NCBI GenBank assembly: GCA_002477595.1
Contig: DLQN01000061.1
Coordinates: forward strand, 1 to 21,534
Length of the DNA: 21,534 bases
Direction: 5' to 3'
Origin: Roseivirga sp. UBA7431
GTDB lineage: Bacteria; Bacteroidota; Bacteroidia; Cytophagales; Cyclobacteriaceae
This document shows, piece after piece, positions 15,081 through 21,534 of the stretch. The position numbers were made by a program, and so were the translations under genes. Within the stretch, counting starts at the first letter, position 1. Each line of letters starts with the position of its first letter. Below the pieces are notes generated by a model, which had not been told where the DNA came from, did no database searches, and saw only the letters and a program-made list of their open reading frames with translations.

Positions 15081-15656
15081 TTGCGCGTAGGACTATTCTT
15101 CGGTTCATTTAATCCCATTCATATTGGCCATTTGGTTATCGCAGATGTGATGGCCAATCAAACGGACTTAGATGAGATTTGGTTTGTAGTAAGTCCTTTG
15201 AATCCCTTCAAAAGCAGCAGCACCCTTCTTCATGAGTTTGACAGATTCAAAATGGTGGAATTGGCGATCGCAGATAATTATAAATTTAGAGCGAGTGATG
15301 TTGAGTTCAATATGCCTAGACCAAGTTACACGGCAGACACTTTAGGTTATCTAGCAGATAAAAATCCTCAACATGAGTTTAAGTTAATCATCGGTGAAGA
15401 CAACCTGCTTCACTTTCATAAGTGGAAGAATCACAAGGCTATACTTGAGAATTTTGGGCTTTACGTTTACCCACGCCCGCAAGTAGATCGATCTAAGATC
15501 AAAATTGAGCATGAGAACATCCAATATGTAGAATCCCCAATGTTGGACATCTCGGCAACCTTTATAAGGAATTCTATCCGTAGCGAACATTCGGTTCAGT
15601 ATCTTTTACCAAAACCAGTCGTTGACTATATCAAGATCAAAAAGTTCTATAAATAG
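15081..15656 (+). CDS. nadD: Nicotinate-nucleotide adenylyltransferase
   Basis: A 191-residue enzyme of NAD synthesis that adenylates nicotinate mononucleotide to deamido-NAD. The nucleotidyltransferase motif GSFNPIHIGH (8-17) holds the HxGH signature, and ISATFIR (157-163) is the second, ISSTxxR-type phosphate-binding motif. IGEDNLLHFHKW near residue 110 matches the family's central segment. Translation must start at the TTG at 15081, since the sequence LRVGLFFGSFNP fits the conserved N-terminus exactly and no in-frame ATG or GTG precedes it after the gmk stop. It is the last gene of the operon. No clear terminator follows; the 192-nt gap to the next gene holds a 14-bp palindrome. Confidence 0.95.
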   Translation: MRVGLFFGSFNPIHIGHLVIADVMANQTDLDEIWFVVSPLNPFKSSSTLLHEFDRFKMVELAIADNYKFRASDVEFNMPRPSYTADTLGYLADKNPQHEFKLIIGEDNLLHFHKWKNHKAILENFGLYVYPRPQVDRSKIKIEHENIQYVESPMLDISATFIRNSIRSEHSVQYLLPKPVVDYIKIKKFYK

Positions 15657-15802
15657 AATTTTCACATCATTTGATAAACGTTAACACTTATTGACCTTCT
15701 GGAAGGCGAAAATGAATAGACTTTCAAAAAAAGTTACTCGCGCAGCGGACATTTCGACCATTTAAGTCGTCTATTAACTGTCAATGAATTTTTCATAGCA
15801 TA

Positions 15803-15816
15803 GGGCCAATTGGCCC
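15803..15816. repeat. 14-bp perfect palindrome upstream of the DUF5686 gene
   Basis: GGGCCAATTGGCCC is a perfect 14-bp palindrome, 32 nt before the ATG at 15849. Because it has no loop it is better seen as a dimeric protein-binding site than as an RNA hairpin. It is strikingly GC-rich at its ends against AT-rich flanks. The rest of the 15657-15848 gap shows no gene and no convincing terminator. Confidence 0.45.
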
Positions 15817-15848
15817 GTAAATTGTTCTGAATTCGAAAACCTCAACTA

Positions 15849-18455
15849 ATGCAACGAATAATTTTATTAGCACTTATTTTCTTGATGCCATTTGGTCTAA
15901 TGGCCCAAGGAATAAAGGGAACAATCAAAGACAATGAAGGCAATCCAATGCCTTTTTCCTCTATCTACGTCAAAGAGATTGGGACTGGTACTTCATCCAA
16001 CCTTGAGGGAAACTTTGAGTTGCCACTTAAGCCAGGTAATTATAACGTGGCCTTTCAATTTATGGGCTATACCACCCAGATCAAGCAAATTCAATTAGGT
16101 ACTGGCTATACAACTTTGAATATTATTTTGATTCCTCAAGTGATTGAGCTTGCATCTGTTGAGGTGGTAGGAAGGGCTGAAGATCCTTCGTATACAATTA
16201 TGCGTAAGGCGATAGCCAAAGCTCAATACCACCTGCTTCAGAATGATAGTTATTCAGCAGAAGTCTACATGAAGGGAACAGGGCAAATCACCAAAGTGCC
16301 TTGGATAATGCGGAGTATGCTCGAGAAAGAAGGAATTGATACAAGTCAGGTTTTTACTTCTGAATCTGTAAGCGAGATATTCTTTGAACGGCCCAATACT
16401 TTTTCAGAGAAAGTAATCTCTGTTCGTGCCTCAGGTCAGGACATGGACAATGCGAACCCGAATTCCTATATCAATAGCAGTTTTTACTTGCCCGAGGTAG
16501 TGAATGCCATTTCACCATTAAGTCCACGGGCATTTTCTTACTATAAGTTTGAATATCAAGGAAGCTTTATGGAAAGGGGCTATGAGATTAACAAGATTAA
16601 AGTAACACCAAGATCAAAAGGGGATGATGTTTTCGAAGGTGAGATTTACATCCGAGAAGATTTTTGGAACATTCACTCACTTGATATGACCACCAGCCTG
16701 ATGGGCTTTAAGGTTGGTATTGAACAGATTTTCGCACCTATTGTGGGGGAAACTTGGATGCCCGTAACTCAGAAATTTGAGTTCGGGGGATCGATTTTCG
16801 GACTTGCTGGGACTTATTCATACCTGGCCTCAGTCAGTAATTATAAGGTTACTCCAAATAAGGACTTAGATGCTTCGGTTGTATTGATCGATGAAAAGAT
16901 CGCTCCAGCACCAGAAGAGATTAAAGCAATCAGGTCTGGAGATTTAGATTTAGGAGTTAAAGAGGTTTTCAAAGAGGACAAGGAAGTCTCGCGCAAGCAG
17001 TTTAGAAAACTAATGCGTGACTATGAGAAACAAGAGCGTGAAGAAGAGGACGAGCCAGACGTAATCTCAGATTACAGTTTTAAAGTAGATACTGCAGCTG
17101 CGAAAAGAGACTCTGTGTATTGGGCTAAACTCAGGCCGGTTCCATTGACAACAAAAGAAATTAAGGGTTACGTGAGAGAAGATAGTACCTATTTTGCTGA
17201 AAAAGAGAAAGCGAAGTCTGATACCTTAAGGGCACAAAATGGCGATCGGTTTAAGTTTGGTGATCTGATAGGAGGTGGGTATTACAAATTTGGAGAAAGG
17301 TTAAGGTTTCGGCATAATGGACTGTTGATTGGAACGGGTTTTAACACCATTGAGGGCTGGAAATTAGAAGCTAAAGGAGAGTTTTTTTGGAGACAGGATA
17401 CAACTACACGACTTAGGATTACACCATTTATAAGGTATGGCTTCGCTAGCGATAAGGTTTATAGTAAGGTAGAAACTGTCTTCGGAGTGGGGCAAAGGGA
17501 GCAGAGGAATACGTTCAGGGTTTCTGGAGGGCAATATGTAAGTCAGTTTAACCCTGATGTTATAAGTCCTCTGATTAATAGTTATGCCACACTAGTGGCG
17601 AGAAGGAACTTCATGAAGCTTTATGAAAAGACTTTTTTAAAGGCTACTTGGGCACGAAGACTTAGATACAAACATACGTTGGGCGCTGGTTTTGAATGGG
17701 CAGATAGAAGTGAGCTTTTCAACAATACTAATTTTAGTTTTGGCGACCGTACAGAAACAATTTTTAGACCTAACAGACCAGTCAATCAAGAATTGGGTAG
17801 CGAAAATGTTATTGCTTATCAAGTAGCCTCAAAAGCATATTTATATTATGCTGTGAAGCCATGGTTGAAGTTTAGAAAGTATAATGGTAGACTGATTCCA
17901 ATTGAAAGTACTTCACCAGAGTTGAGGTTAACTTACAGAAAGGGCATAGATGGTTTATTGGGTAGTGATGTCAACTATGATCATTTAGAGTTTGGCTTGA
18001 CAAGTCAAATAGAACTAGGCGTTAGAGCCGTCCTTGATATTGAAGTAGAGGCTGGAAAGTTCTTAAACAATGACAAAGTTGCGTTCACAGAATATAAGCA
18101 CTTTAGTGGTAACCGCCTGTTATTTGTTCCGCTTAAGGTGACGGGAGGATTCAGAATGTTAGACTACTATGGGTTTAGTACCAAGGATGAATACTTCTCA
18201 GCCTTCACCCACATGAGGTTTAGGAAATTAGCATTTACGCACCTGCCAATGCTTCGATTGAGTGGAATCAAAGAAAATCTATTCTTAAATTATTTGAGAA
18301 CTCCTCAGACCGAGGACTATGCTGAGGTTGGTTACACCATCGATAATATTCTACGAATCTTTAGGGTAGAATTCGTCCAATCATTTCAAGGTTGGAAAGC
18401 CAAAGATTTTGGGGTAAGAATAGGTGTAGCAGCGATTATCGGGGATAGTAATTAG
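15849..18455 (+). CDS. Outer-membrane protein: carboxypeptidase-regulatory-like domain plus DUF5686
   Basis: An 868-residue envelope protein. Residues 1-20 form a signal peptide (hydrophobic IILLALIFLMPFGLMAQ, cleavage likely after MAQ). Residues 21-105 are a carboxypeptidase-regulatory-like beta-sandwich domain, GIKGTIKDNEGNPMPFSSIY (21-40), then GTSSNLEGNFEL and NYNVAFQFMGY. The remainder matches the DUF5686 family: a beta-rich body with SYINSSFYLPEVV, a charged linker at about 370-460 rich in Glu, Lys and Arg (RKLMRDYEKQEREEEDEP), and a C-terminal part with alternating aromatic/polar strands that suggests an outer-membrane barrel. There is no TonB plug domain, so it is not a SusC transporter. 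The substrate or role of the family is unknown. It is followed by a hairpin terminator and appears to be a single-gene unit. Confidence 0.87.
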   Translation: MQRIILLALIFLMPFGLMAQGIKGTIKDNEGNPMPFSSIYVKEIGTGTSSNLEGNFELPLKPGNYNVAFQFMGYTTQIKQIQLGTGYTTLNIILIPQVIELASVEVVGRAEDPSYTIMRKAIAKAQYHLLQNDSYSAEVYMKGTGQITKVPWIMRSMLEKEGIDTSQVFTSESVSEIFFERPNTFSEKVISVRASGQDMDNANPNSYINSSFYLPEVVNAISPLSPRAFSYYKFEYQGSFMERGYEINKIKVTPRSKGDDVFEGEIYIREDFWNIHSLDMTTSLMGFKVGIEQIFAPIVGETWMPVTQKFEFGGSIFGLAGTYSYLASVSNYKVTPNKDLDASVVLIDEKIAPAPEEIKAIRSGDLDLGVKEVFKEDKEVSRKQFRKLMRDYEKQEREEEDEPDVISDYSFKVDTAAAKRDSVYWAKLRPVPLTTKEIKGYVREDSTYFAEKEKAKSDTLRAQNGDRFKFGDLIGGGYYKFGERLRFRHNGLLIGTGFNTIEGWKLEAKGEFFWRQDTTTRLRITPFIRYGFASDKVYSKVETVFGVGQREQRNTFRVSGGQYVSQFNPDVISPLINSYATLVARRNFMKLYEKTFLKATWARRLRYKHTLGAGFEWADRSELFNNTNFSFGDRTETIFRPNRPVNQELGSENVIAYQVASKAYLYYAVKPWLKFRKYNGRLIPIESTSPELRLTYRKGIDGLLGSDVNYDHLEFGLTSQIELGVRAVLDIEVEAGKFLNNDKVAFTEYKHFSGNRLLFVPLKVTGGFRMLDYYGFSTKDEYFSAFTHMRFRKLAFTHLPMLRLSGIKENLFLNYLRTPQTEDYAEVGYTIDNILRIFRVEFVQSFQGWKAKDFGVRIGVAAIIGDSN

Positions 18456-18514
18456 GGAGAAGCTTGATAGGAGTAATGTCTCAACTTATTATGTTTTGGC
18501 ATTTGATTTGATTC

Positions 18515-18537
18515 AGGTTTTCGGAAGAAAACCTTTT
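18515..18537 (+). terminator. Likely terminator after the DUF5686 gene
   Basis: AGGTTTTC (18515-18522) pairs perfectly with GAAAACCT (18527-18534) around the tetraloop GGAA, followed by TTT to 18537. The stem is AT-rich and the T tract short, so termination strength is uncertain. It also sits in the promoter region of the DsbA-like gene. Confidence 0.55.
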
Positions 18538-18564
18538 CTATTACTTTAGCCAAAAATTAAAGCG

Positions 18565-19176
18565 ATGAGAATTCTGACAATCTGTTTAATCCTGACTTTA
18601 TCTTCAGCAGCACTTTTTGCACAGAAGAGTTTCGAAGAAGGCAAACACTACGAGGTGGTATCTGATCAAAAGACTGCTACACCAACTGTCACAGAATTTT
18701 TCTCTTTATACTGTGGACATTGCTTTCAGTTTGAAGCTTTGGTCGATACAGTGAAGGCGTCATTAGTTAAAGGAGCAAAATTTGAAAAATCTCACGTTAA
18801 CTATATACCGCGTAACAATCCAGAAGTACAATTAGGCATTGTCAAGGCATTTATCGCCATGCAAGACCTTGGAATGCAAAAAGAACTAACGGCACAATTC
18901 TTTGCAGCCATTCATATGAAAGGCATTCAAATTGATTCTGTGGATGACATTAAACAAATCTTTCTAGCCAATGATGTGTCCGAAGAAAAGTTTCAAAAGC
19001 TTTTCAGTGATCCTAATTTGATTAAGCGGGCGATAGCGATGTCAACACTATGGGATGAGAAGAAAGTCACTAATGTGCCCACGCTCGTGGTCAATGGTAT
19101 GTACAAAATCGATATGGGTAGTGTTGCTAGCCTGGATGAGCTAATCTCTTTAACAAACTTCTTATTGAAGAAGTAA
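18565..19176 (+). CDS. DsbA-like thiol:disulfide oxidoreductase
   Basis: A 203-residue exported protein. Residues 1-19 are a signal peptide (MRILTICLILTLSSAALFA). The mature part follows the Escherichia coli DsbA pattern closely: FEEGKHYEVV (23-32), FFSLYCGHCFQFE (45-57) with the active site Cys50-Gly-His-Cys53, FEKSHVNYIPRN (73-84), a helical insert, and the cis-proline loop TNVPTLVVNG (169-178, Pro172). Family members oxidise cysteine pairs in newly exported proteins in the periplasm. The active site is CGHC rather than the common CPHC, which usually makes the protein less oxidising. No dsbB partner is in the window. The acylase gene follows after 57-75 nt in the same direction and encodes an exported protein with several cysteines. 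Proteobacterial resemblance may indicate transfer. Confidence 0.92.
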   Translation: MRILTICLILTLSSAALFAQKSFEEGKHYEVVSDQKTATPTVTEFFSLYCGHCFQFEALVDTVKASLVKGAKFEKSHVNYIPRNNPEVQLGIVKAFIAMQDLGMQKELTAQFFAAIHMKGIQIDSVDDIKQIFLANDVSEEKFQKLFSDPNLIKRAIAMSTLWDEKKVTNVPTLVVNGMYKIDMGSVASLDELISLTNFLLKK

Positions 19177-19201
19177 CCGTACTTCCATTCAAAAAAAAAC
19201 A

Positions 19202-19233
19202 TTTGATCCTTCAGTTTTCTTGTATCAATTTAG
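19202..19233 (+). promoter_or_regulatory. Possible promoter of the acylase gene
   Basis: TTTG (19202-19205) is followed after 20 nt by CAATTTAG (19226-19233), a degenerate -7 box. If real, transcription would begin near 19240, after the first in-frame ATG (19234), which favours the ATG at 19252. This is a weak motif match. Confidence 0.25.
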
Positions 19234-19251
19234 ATGCAAACCTTAAAACTG

Positions 19252-21423
19252 ATGAAGAACCTTTACCTCTCGTTTCTATTACTATTTCTTTATGCCTGCC
19301 AGCCAACCGCTATCACGGAGATAGATCGTTGGGAAGCGCAAGCCGAACAAGTGAACATAATCAGAGACGATTATGGGATCCCACATATCTACGGAAAAAC
19401 AGATGCTGATGCAGTCTTTGGTATGCTATACGCCCAATGTGAAGACGATTTTCCACGCGTAGAACGAAACTATTACTGGGCAATTGGCCGATTAGCAGAA
19501 GCCGAAGGCGAGTCTGCTTTGTACAGTGATTTGAGAGCAAGGCTCTATATGACGATAGATGAAGCCAAAGAAGCTTATGAGTCAGCACCAGATTGGTTAA
19601 AGGAATTATGTCAGGCCTATGCAGATGGGATTAATTACTATTTGCACACACACCCTGAAGTGACACCTAAAGTGTTAACCCACTTTGAGCCGTGGTATCC
19701 AATGTTCTTCTTCGAAGGATCAATCGGTGGTGATATTGAAAGCGTTTCTACACGAAGAATTCGTTCATTTTATGGTGAAGGCAAGTCAATGGCCATGGCT
19801 GATTTTATCCCTCAAGATTCTTTTGACGAGGAGCCTAGTGGGTCTAACGGTTTTGCCATATCTGGTGAGCATACCGCTTCTGGTAATGCCATGTTAATGA
19901 TTAACCCGCATACCTCATTTTATTTTAGAGGAGAGTCACAAGTAGTGAGCGAAGAAGGTTTGAACGCCTATGGTGCTGCTACTTGGGGACAGTTTTTTAT
20001 CTATCAAGGGTTTAATGAAAAGAATGGTTGGATGCACACTTCTACTCGTGTCGACTTTATGGATGATTTTTTGGAGACAGTAGAAGAACGTGACGGAAAG
20101 CTTAAGTATAAGTACGGTGAGGAGTGGAGAGATGTAGAAGTATCTGAAGTGACCTTGAAGTATAAAGATGGTGAAGAGATCAAAGAAAGAACTTTCCCTA
20201 CCTATAGAACCCATCATGGACCGATTACAGGTAAAATCAACGATCAATGGGTGGCTACAAAATTAAACTGGGAGCCTGTAGATGCGCTAATTCAATCCTT
20301 CACCAGGTCAAAAACATCAAATCATGATGAGTTCTGGGAAATGATGAAAATCAGAAGAAACTCATCAAATAACACGGTGTATGCAGATGCAGATGGTACC
20401 ATCGCGTATTACCATGGCGATTTCATTCCTAAGAGAGATCCTCAATTCGATTATCAAAGGCCTGTTGATGGGAGCAACCCTGCTACGGATTGGCAAGGAA
20501 TGCATGAACTTGATGAGATCATTACGATCGTAAACCCAGGCAACGGATGGATACAAAACTGTAATTCTACGCCATTCACTGCCGCGGCTGAATTCAGTCC
20601 TAAACGAGAAGACTATCCTTTCTATATGGCACCTGATTCTGAAAACTTTAGAGGAGTTCACGCGGTCCAAATGTTGAGTAAGGCGAAAGACCTCACCATT
20701 GATGGATTGATTGAATTGGCGCACGATCCGTACCTGCCAGCTTTTGAAAAGGTGATTCCTGGTTTGCTGAAGGCCATTGAAAGCAGTACTCGTAAAATGA
20801 GGTTACTGAAAGGCCCTTATGAAGTGCTTAAGAATTGGGACCTAAGAACTTCGAAAGAATCTGTAGCAATGACTTTAGCACATTTTTATGGCAGCGTGTA
20901 CATGAGTAAGGGTAAGAATCCAGAAGGATTAAGCGGGAACGAAAGGTTCGACTACTTCGGAACAGGATCTCCGTTTGCGGAACGTATTGCTTTATTTGAA
21001 GAGGCCGTTGCTGCAATCACTGAAGATTTTGGTACTTGGGAAACGCCTTGGGGAGATTATAATCGTTTCCAAAGACTATCAGGTGACATGGACCTACAGT
21101 ATGACGATAATGCACCAAGTATTGCAGTGGGCATGACCACAAGTCGTTGGGGAGCATTAGCTGCCTTTGGTGCAAGAAGCTTTAATGGCACTAAAAAGAT
21201 TTACGGTTACAGAGGGAATAGCTTTGTAGCTATGGTGGAATTTGGCGATAAGGTTAAGGCTAAAAGTATGCTAGCCGGTGGTCAGAATAATGATCCTAAC
21301 TCTCCTCACTTTGTTGATCAAGCACAACGTTATGTAGATATGGAATTCAAAGATGTTGCGTTCTACAAAGAAGATGTGGAGGCTAGAGCAGAGGAGACCT
21401 ATAAACCAGGAAAGAGGAAGTGA
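19252..21423 (+). CDS. Penicillin acylase family Ntn-hydrolase, predicted lipoprotein
   Basis: I start at ATG 19252 (MKNLYLSFLLLFLYAC); an ATG at 19234 adds six residues. Residue numbers below count from 19234. A lipobox LYAC with Cys22 follows a hydrophobic segment, so the protein is probably lipid-anchored. The alpha part has the family's RDDYGIPHIYGKTDADAVFG region (44-63) and YAQCEDDFPRVER (66-78). Self-cleavage is predicted at Gly203/Ser204 (SGSNGFAISG), making Ser204 the N-terminal nucleophile of a beta chain of about 526 residues; NPHTSF, the Asn in NCNSTPFTA and the downstream RWG segment fit the catalytic core. The family includes penicillin G, cephalosporin, aculeacin A and N-acyl-homoserine-lactone acylases; which amide is cleaved cannot be told. 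It is co-directional with the DsbA-like gene. Confidence 0.93.
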   Translation: MKNLYLSFLLLFLYACQPTAITEIDRWEAQAEQVNIIRDDYGIPHIYGKTDADAVFGMLYAQCEDDFPRVERNYYWAIGRLAEAEGESALYSDLRARLYMTIDEAKEAYESAPDWLKELCQAYADGINYYLHTHPEVTPKVLTHFEPWYPMFFFEGSIGGDIESVSTRRIRSFYGEGKSMAMADFIPQDSFDEEPSGSNGFAISGEHTASGNAMLMINPHTSFYFRGESQVVSEEGLNAYGAATWGQFFIYQGFNEKNGWMHTSTRVDFMDDFLETVEERDGKLKYKYGEEWRDVEVSEVTLKYKDGEEIKERTFPTYRTHHGPITGKINDQWVATKLNWEPVDALIQSFTRSKTSNHDEFWEMMKIRRNSSNNTVYADADGTIAYYHGDFIPKRDPQFDYQRPVDGSNPATDWQGMHELDEIITIVNPGNGWIQNCNSTPFTAAAEFSPKREDYPFYMAPDSENFRGVHAVQMLSKAKDLTIDGLIELAHDPYLPAFEKVIPGLLKAIESSTRKMRLLKGPYEVLKNWDLRTSKESVAMTLAHFYGSVYMSKGKNPEGLSGNERFDYFGTGSPFAERIALFEEAVAAITEDFGTWETPWGDYNRFQRLSGDMDLQYDDNAPSIAVGMTTSRWGALAAFGARSFNGTKKIYGYRGNSFVAMVEFGDKVKAKSMLAGGQNNDPNSPHFVDQAQRYVDMEFKDVAFYKEDVEARAEETYKPGKRK

Positions 21424-21434
21424 ATTGAATTTTA

Positions 21435-21471
21435 GTGATGTGATATTCCTGTCTTAGAAATATCACATCAC
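21435..21471. terminator. 13-bp hairpin after the acylase gene, probably a two-way terminator
   Basis: GTGATGTGATATT (21435-21447) pairs perfectly with AATATCACATCAC (21459-21471) around an 11-nt loop, 12 nt after the acylase stop. There is no long T tract on either strand. If a minus-strand gene ends at 21497, this stem lies between two convergent genes, the usual place for a shared terminator. Confidence 0.5.
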
Positions 21472-21496
21472 CGAATTAACTAAATTTGAAAATCAA

Positions 21497-21534
21497 TTAA
21501 TTGCTACAACCAAGATCAGTCTTTGTCTGGCTAT
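21497..21534 (-). CDS. Possible 3' end of a convergent gene (very short fragment)
   Basis: On the minus strand one frame runs into the window and ends SQTKTDLGCSN followed by TAA at 21499-21497. Only 11 codons are visible, so coding status cannot be tested. The reason to suspect a gene is the hairpin between this stop and the acylase stop and the lack of a better reading of the region. Confidence 0.25.
   Translation of the reverse strand, partial: SQTKTDLGCSN

Noticed and set aside
19234..21423. Acylase as a beta-lactam resistance gene
   Set aside because: Family membership alone does not give the substrate; penicillin acylase homologues are widespread with diverse amide substrates and no resistance gene context is seen.
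1..21534. Mobile element, prophage, CRISPR array or toxin-antitoxin module
   Set aside because: No transposase, integrase, phage structural gene, regular repeat array or paired small toxin/antitoxin genes were found; all large genes have core or envelope functions.

Overview
The window is ordinary chromosome from a member of the Bacteroidota, most likely a marine Cytophagales-type bacterium (Roseivirga/Fulvivirga/Reichenbachiella-like; the genus is a guess). The reasons are a GldA–GldFG gliding-type ABC transporter, a DUF4290 gene directly upstream of murA, a DUF5686/carboxypeptidase-regulatory-domain outer-membrane protein, almost no Shine-Dalgarno sequences, and promoter-like TAnnTTTG boxes. 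The DNA is moderately AT-rich. I see no mobile element, phage gene, CRISPR array, tRNA or rRNA.

Layout. (1) 1–387, minus: N-terminal part of a flavodoxin-fold NAD(P)H:FMN reductase, divergent from (2) 610–5487, plus: purine nucleoside phosphorylase, a short-chain dehydrogenase, gldA and a fused gldF-gldG, closely packed and probably one operon. (3) 5493–5810, minus: single-domain rhodanese, tail-to-tail with gldFG and divergent from (4) 6030–7151, plus: dnaN with its own terminator. (5) 7230–13445, minus: glycosyltransferase, UvrD/PcrA helicase, DUF4290 protein, murA and a small membrane-anchored protein. (6) 13595–15656, plus: ECF sigma factor, putative anti-sigma factor, gmk and nadD with only 1–3 nt between genes. 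(7) 15849–21423, plus: DUF5686 outer-membrane protein, DsbA-like oxidoreductase and a penicillin-acylase-family lipoprotein. The last ~40 nt may hold the 3' end of a convergent gene.

How the genes fit together. Blocks 2–6 are mostly core functions: nucleotide salvage and supply (PNP, Gmk), NAD synthesis (NadD), the replication clamp, DNA repair helicase and peptidoglycan precursor synthesis (MurA). Block 7 is envelope biology: an outer-membrane protein, a periplasmic thiol oxidase and a lipid-anchored Ntn-hydrolase.

I found no clearly new multi-gene system. The best candidates for a second look are the sigma/anti-sigma pair transcriptionally tied to gmk and nadD, where the anti-sigma zinc motif is degenerate; a proteobacterial-looking DsbA next to an acylase lipoprotein; and several unexplained inverted repeats in intergenic regions (410–448, 518–583, 5903–5956, 7915–7941, 15803–15816, 21435–21471). 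Enzyme variants visible in the sequence are MurA with Asp for the fosfomycin-target Cys, and PNP with Asp at the purine-recognition Asn. All gaps between genes are shorter than 300 nt.
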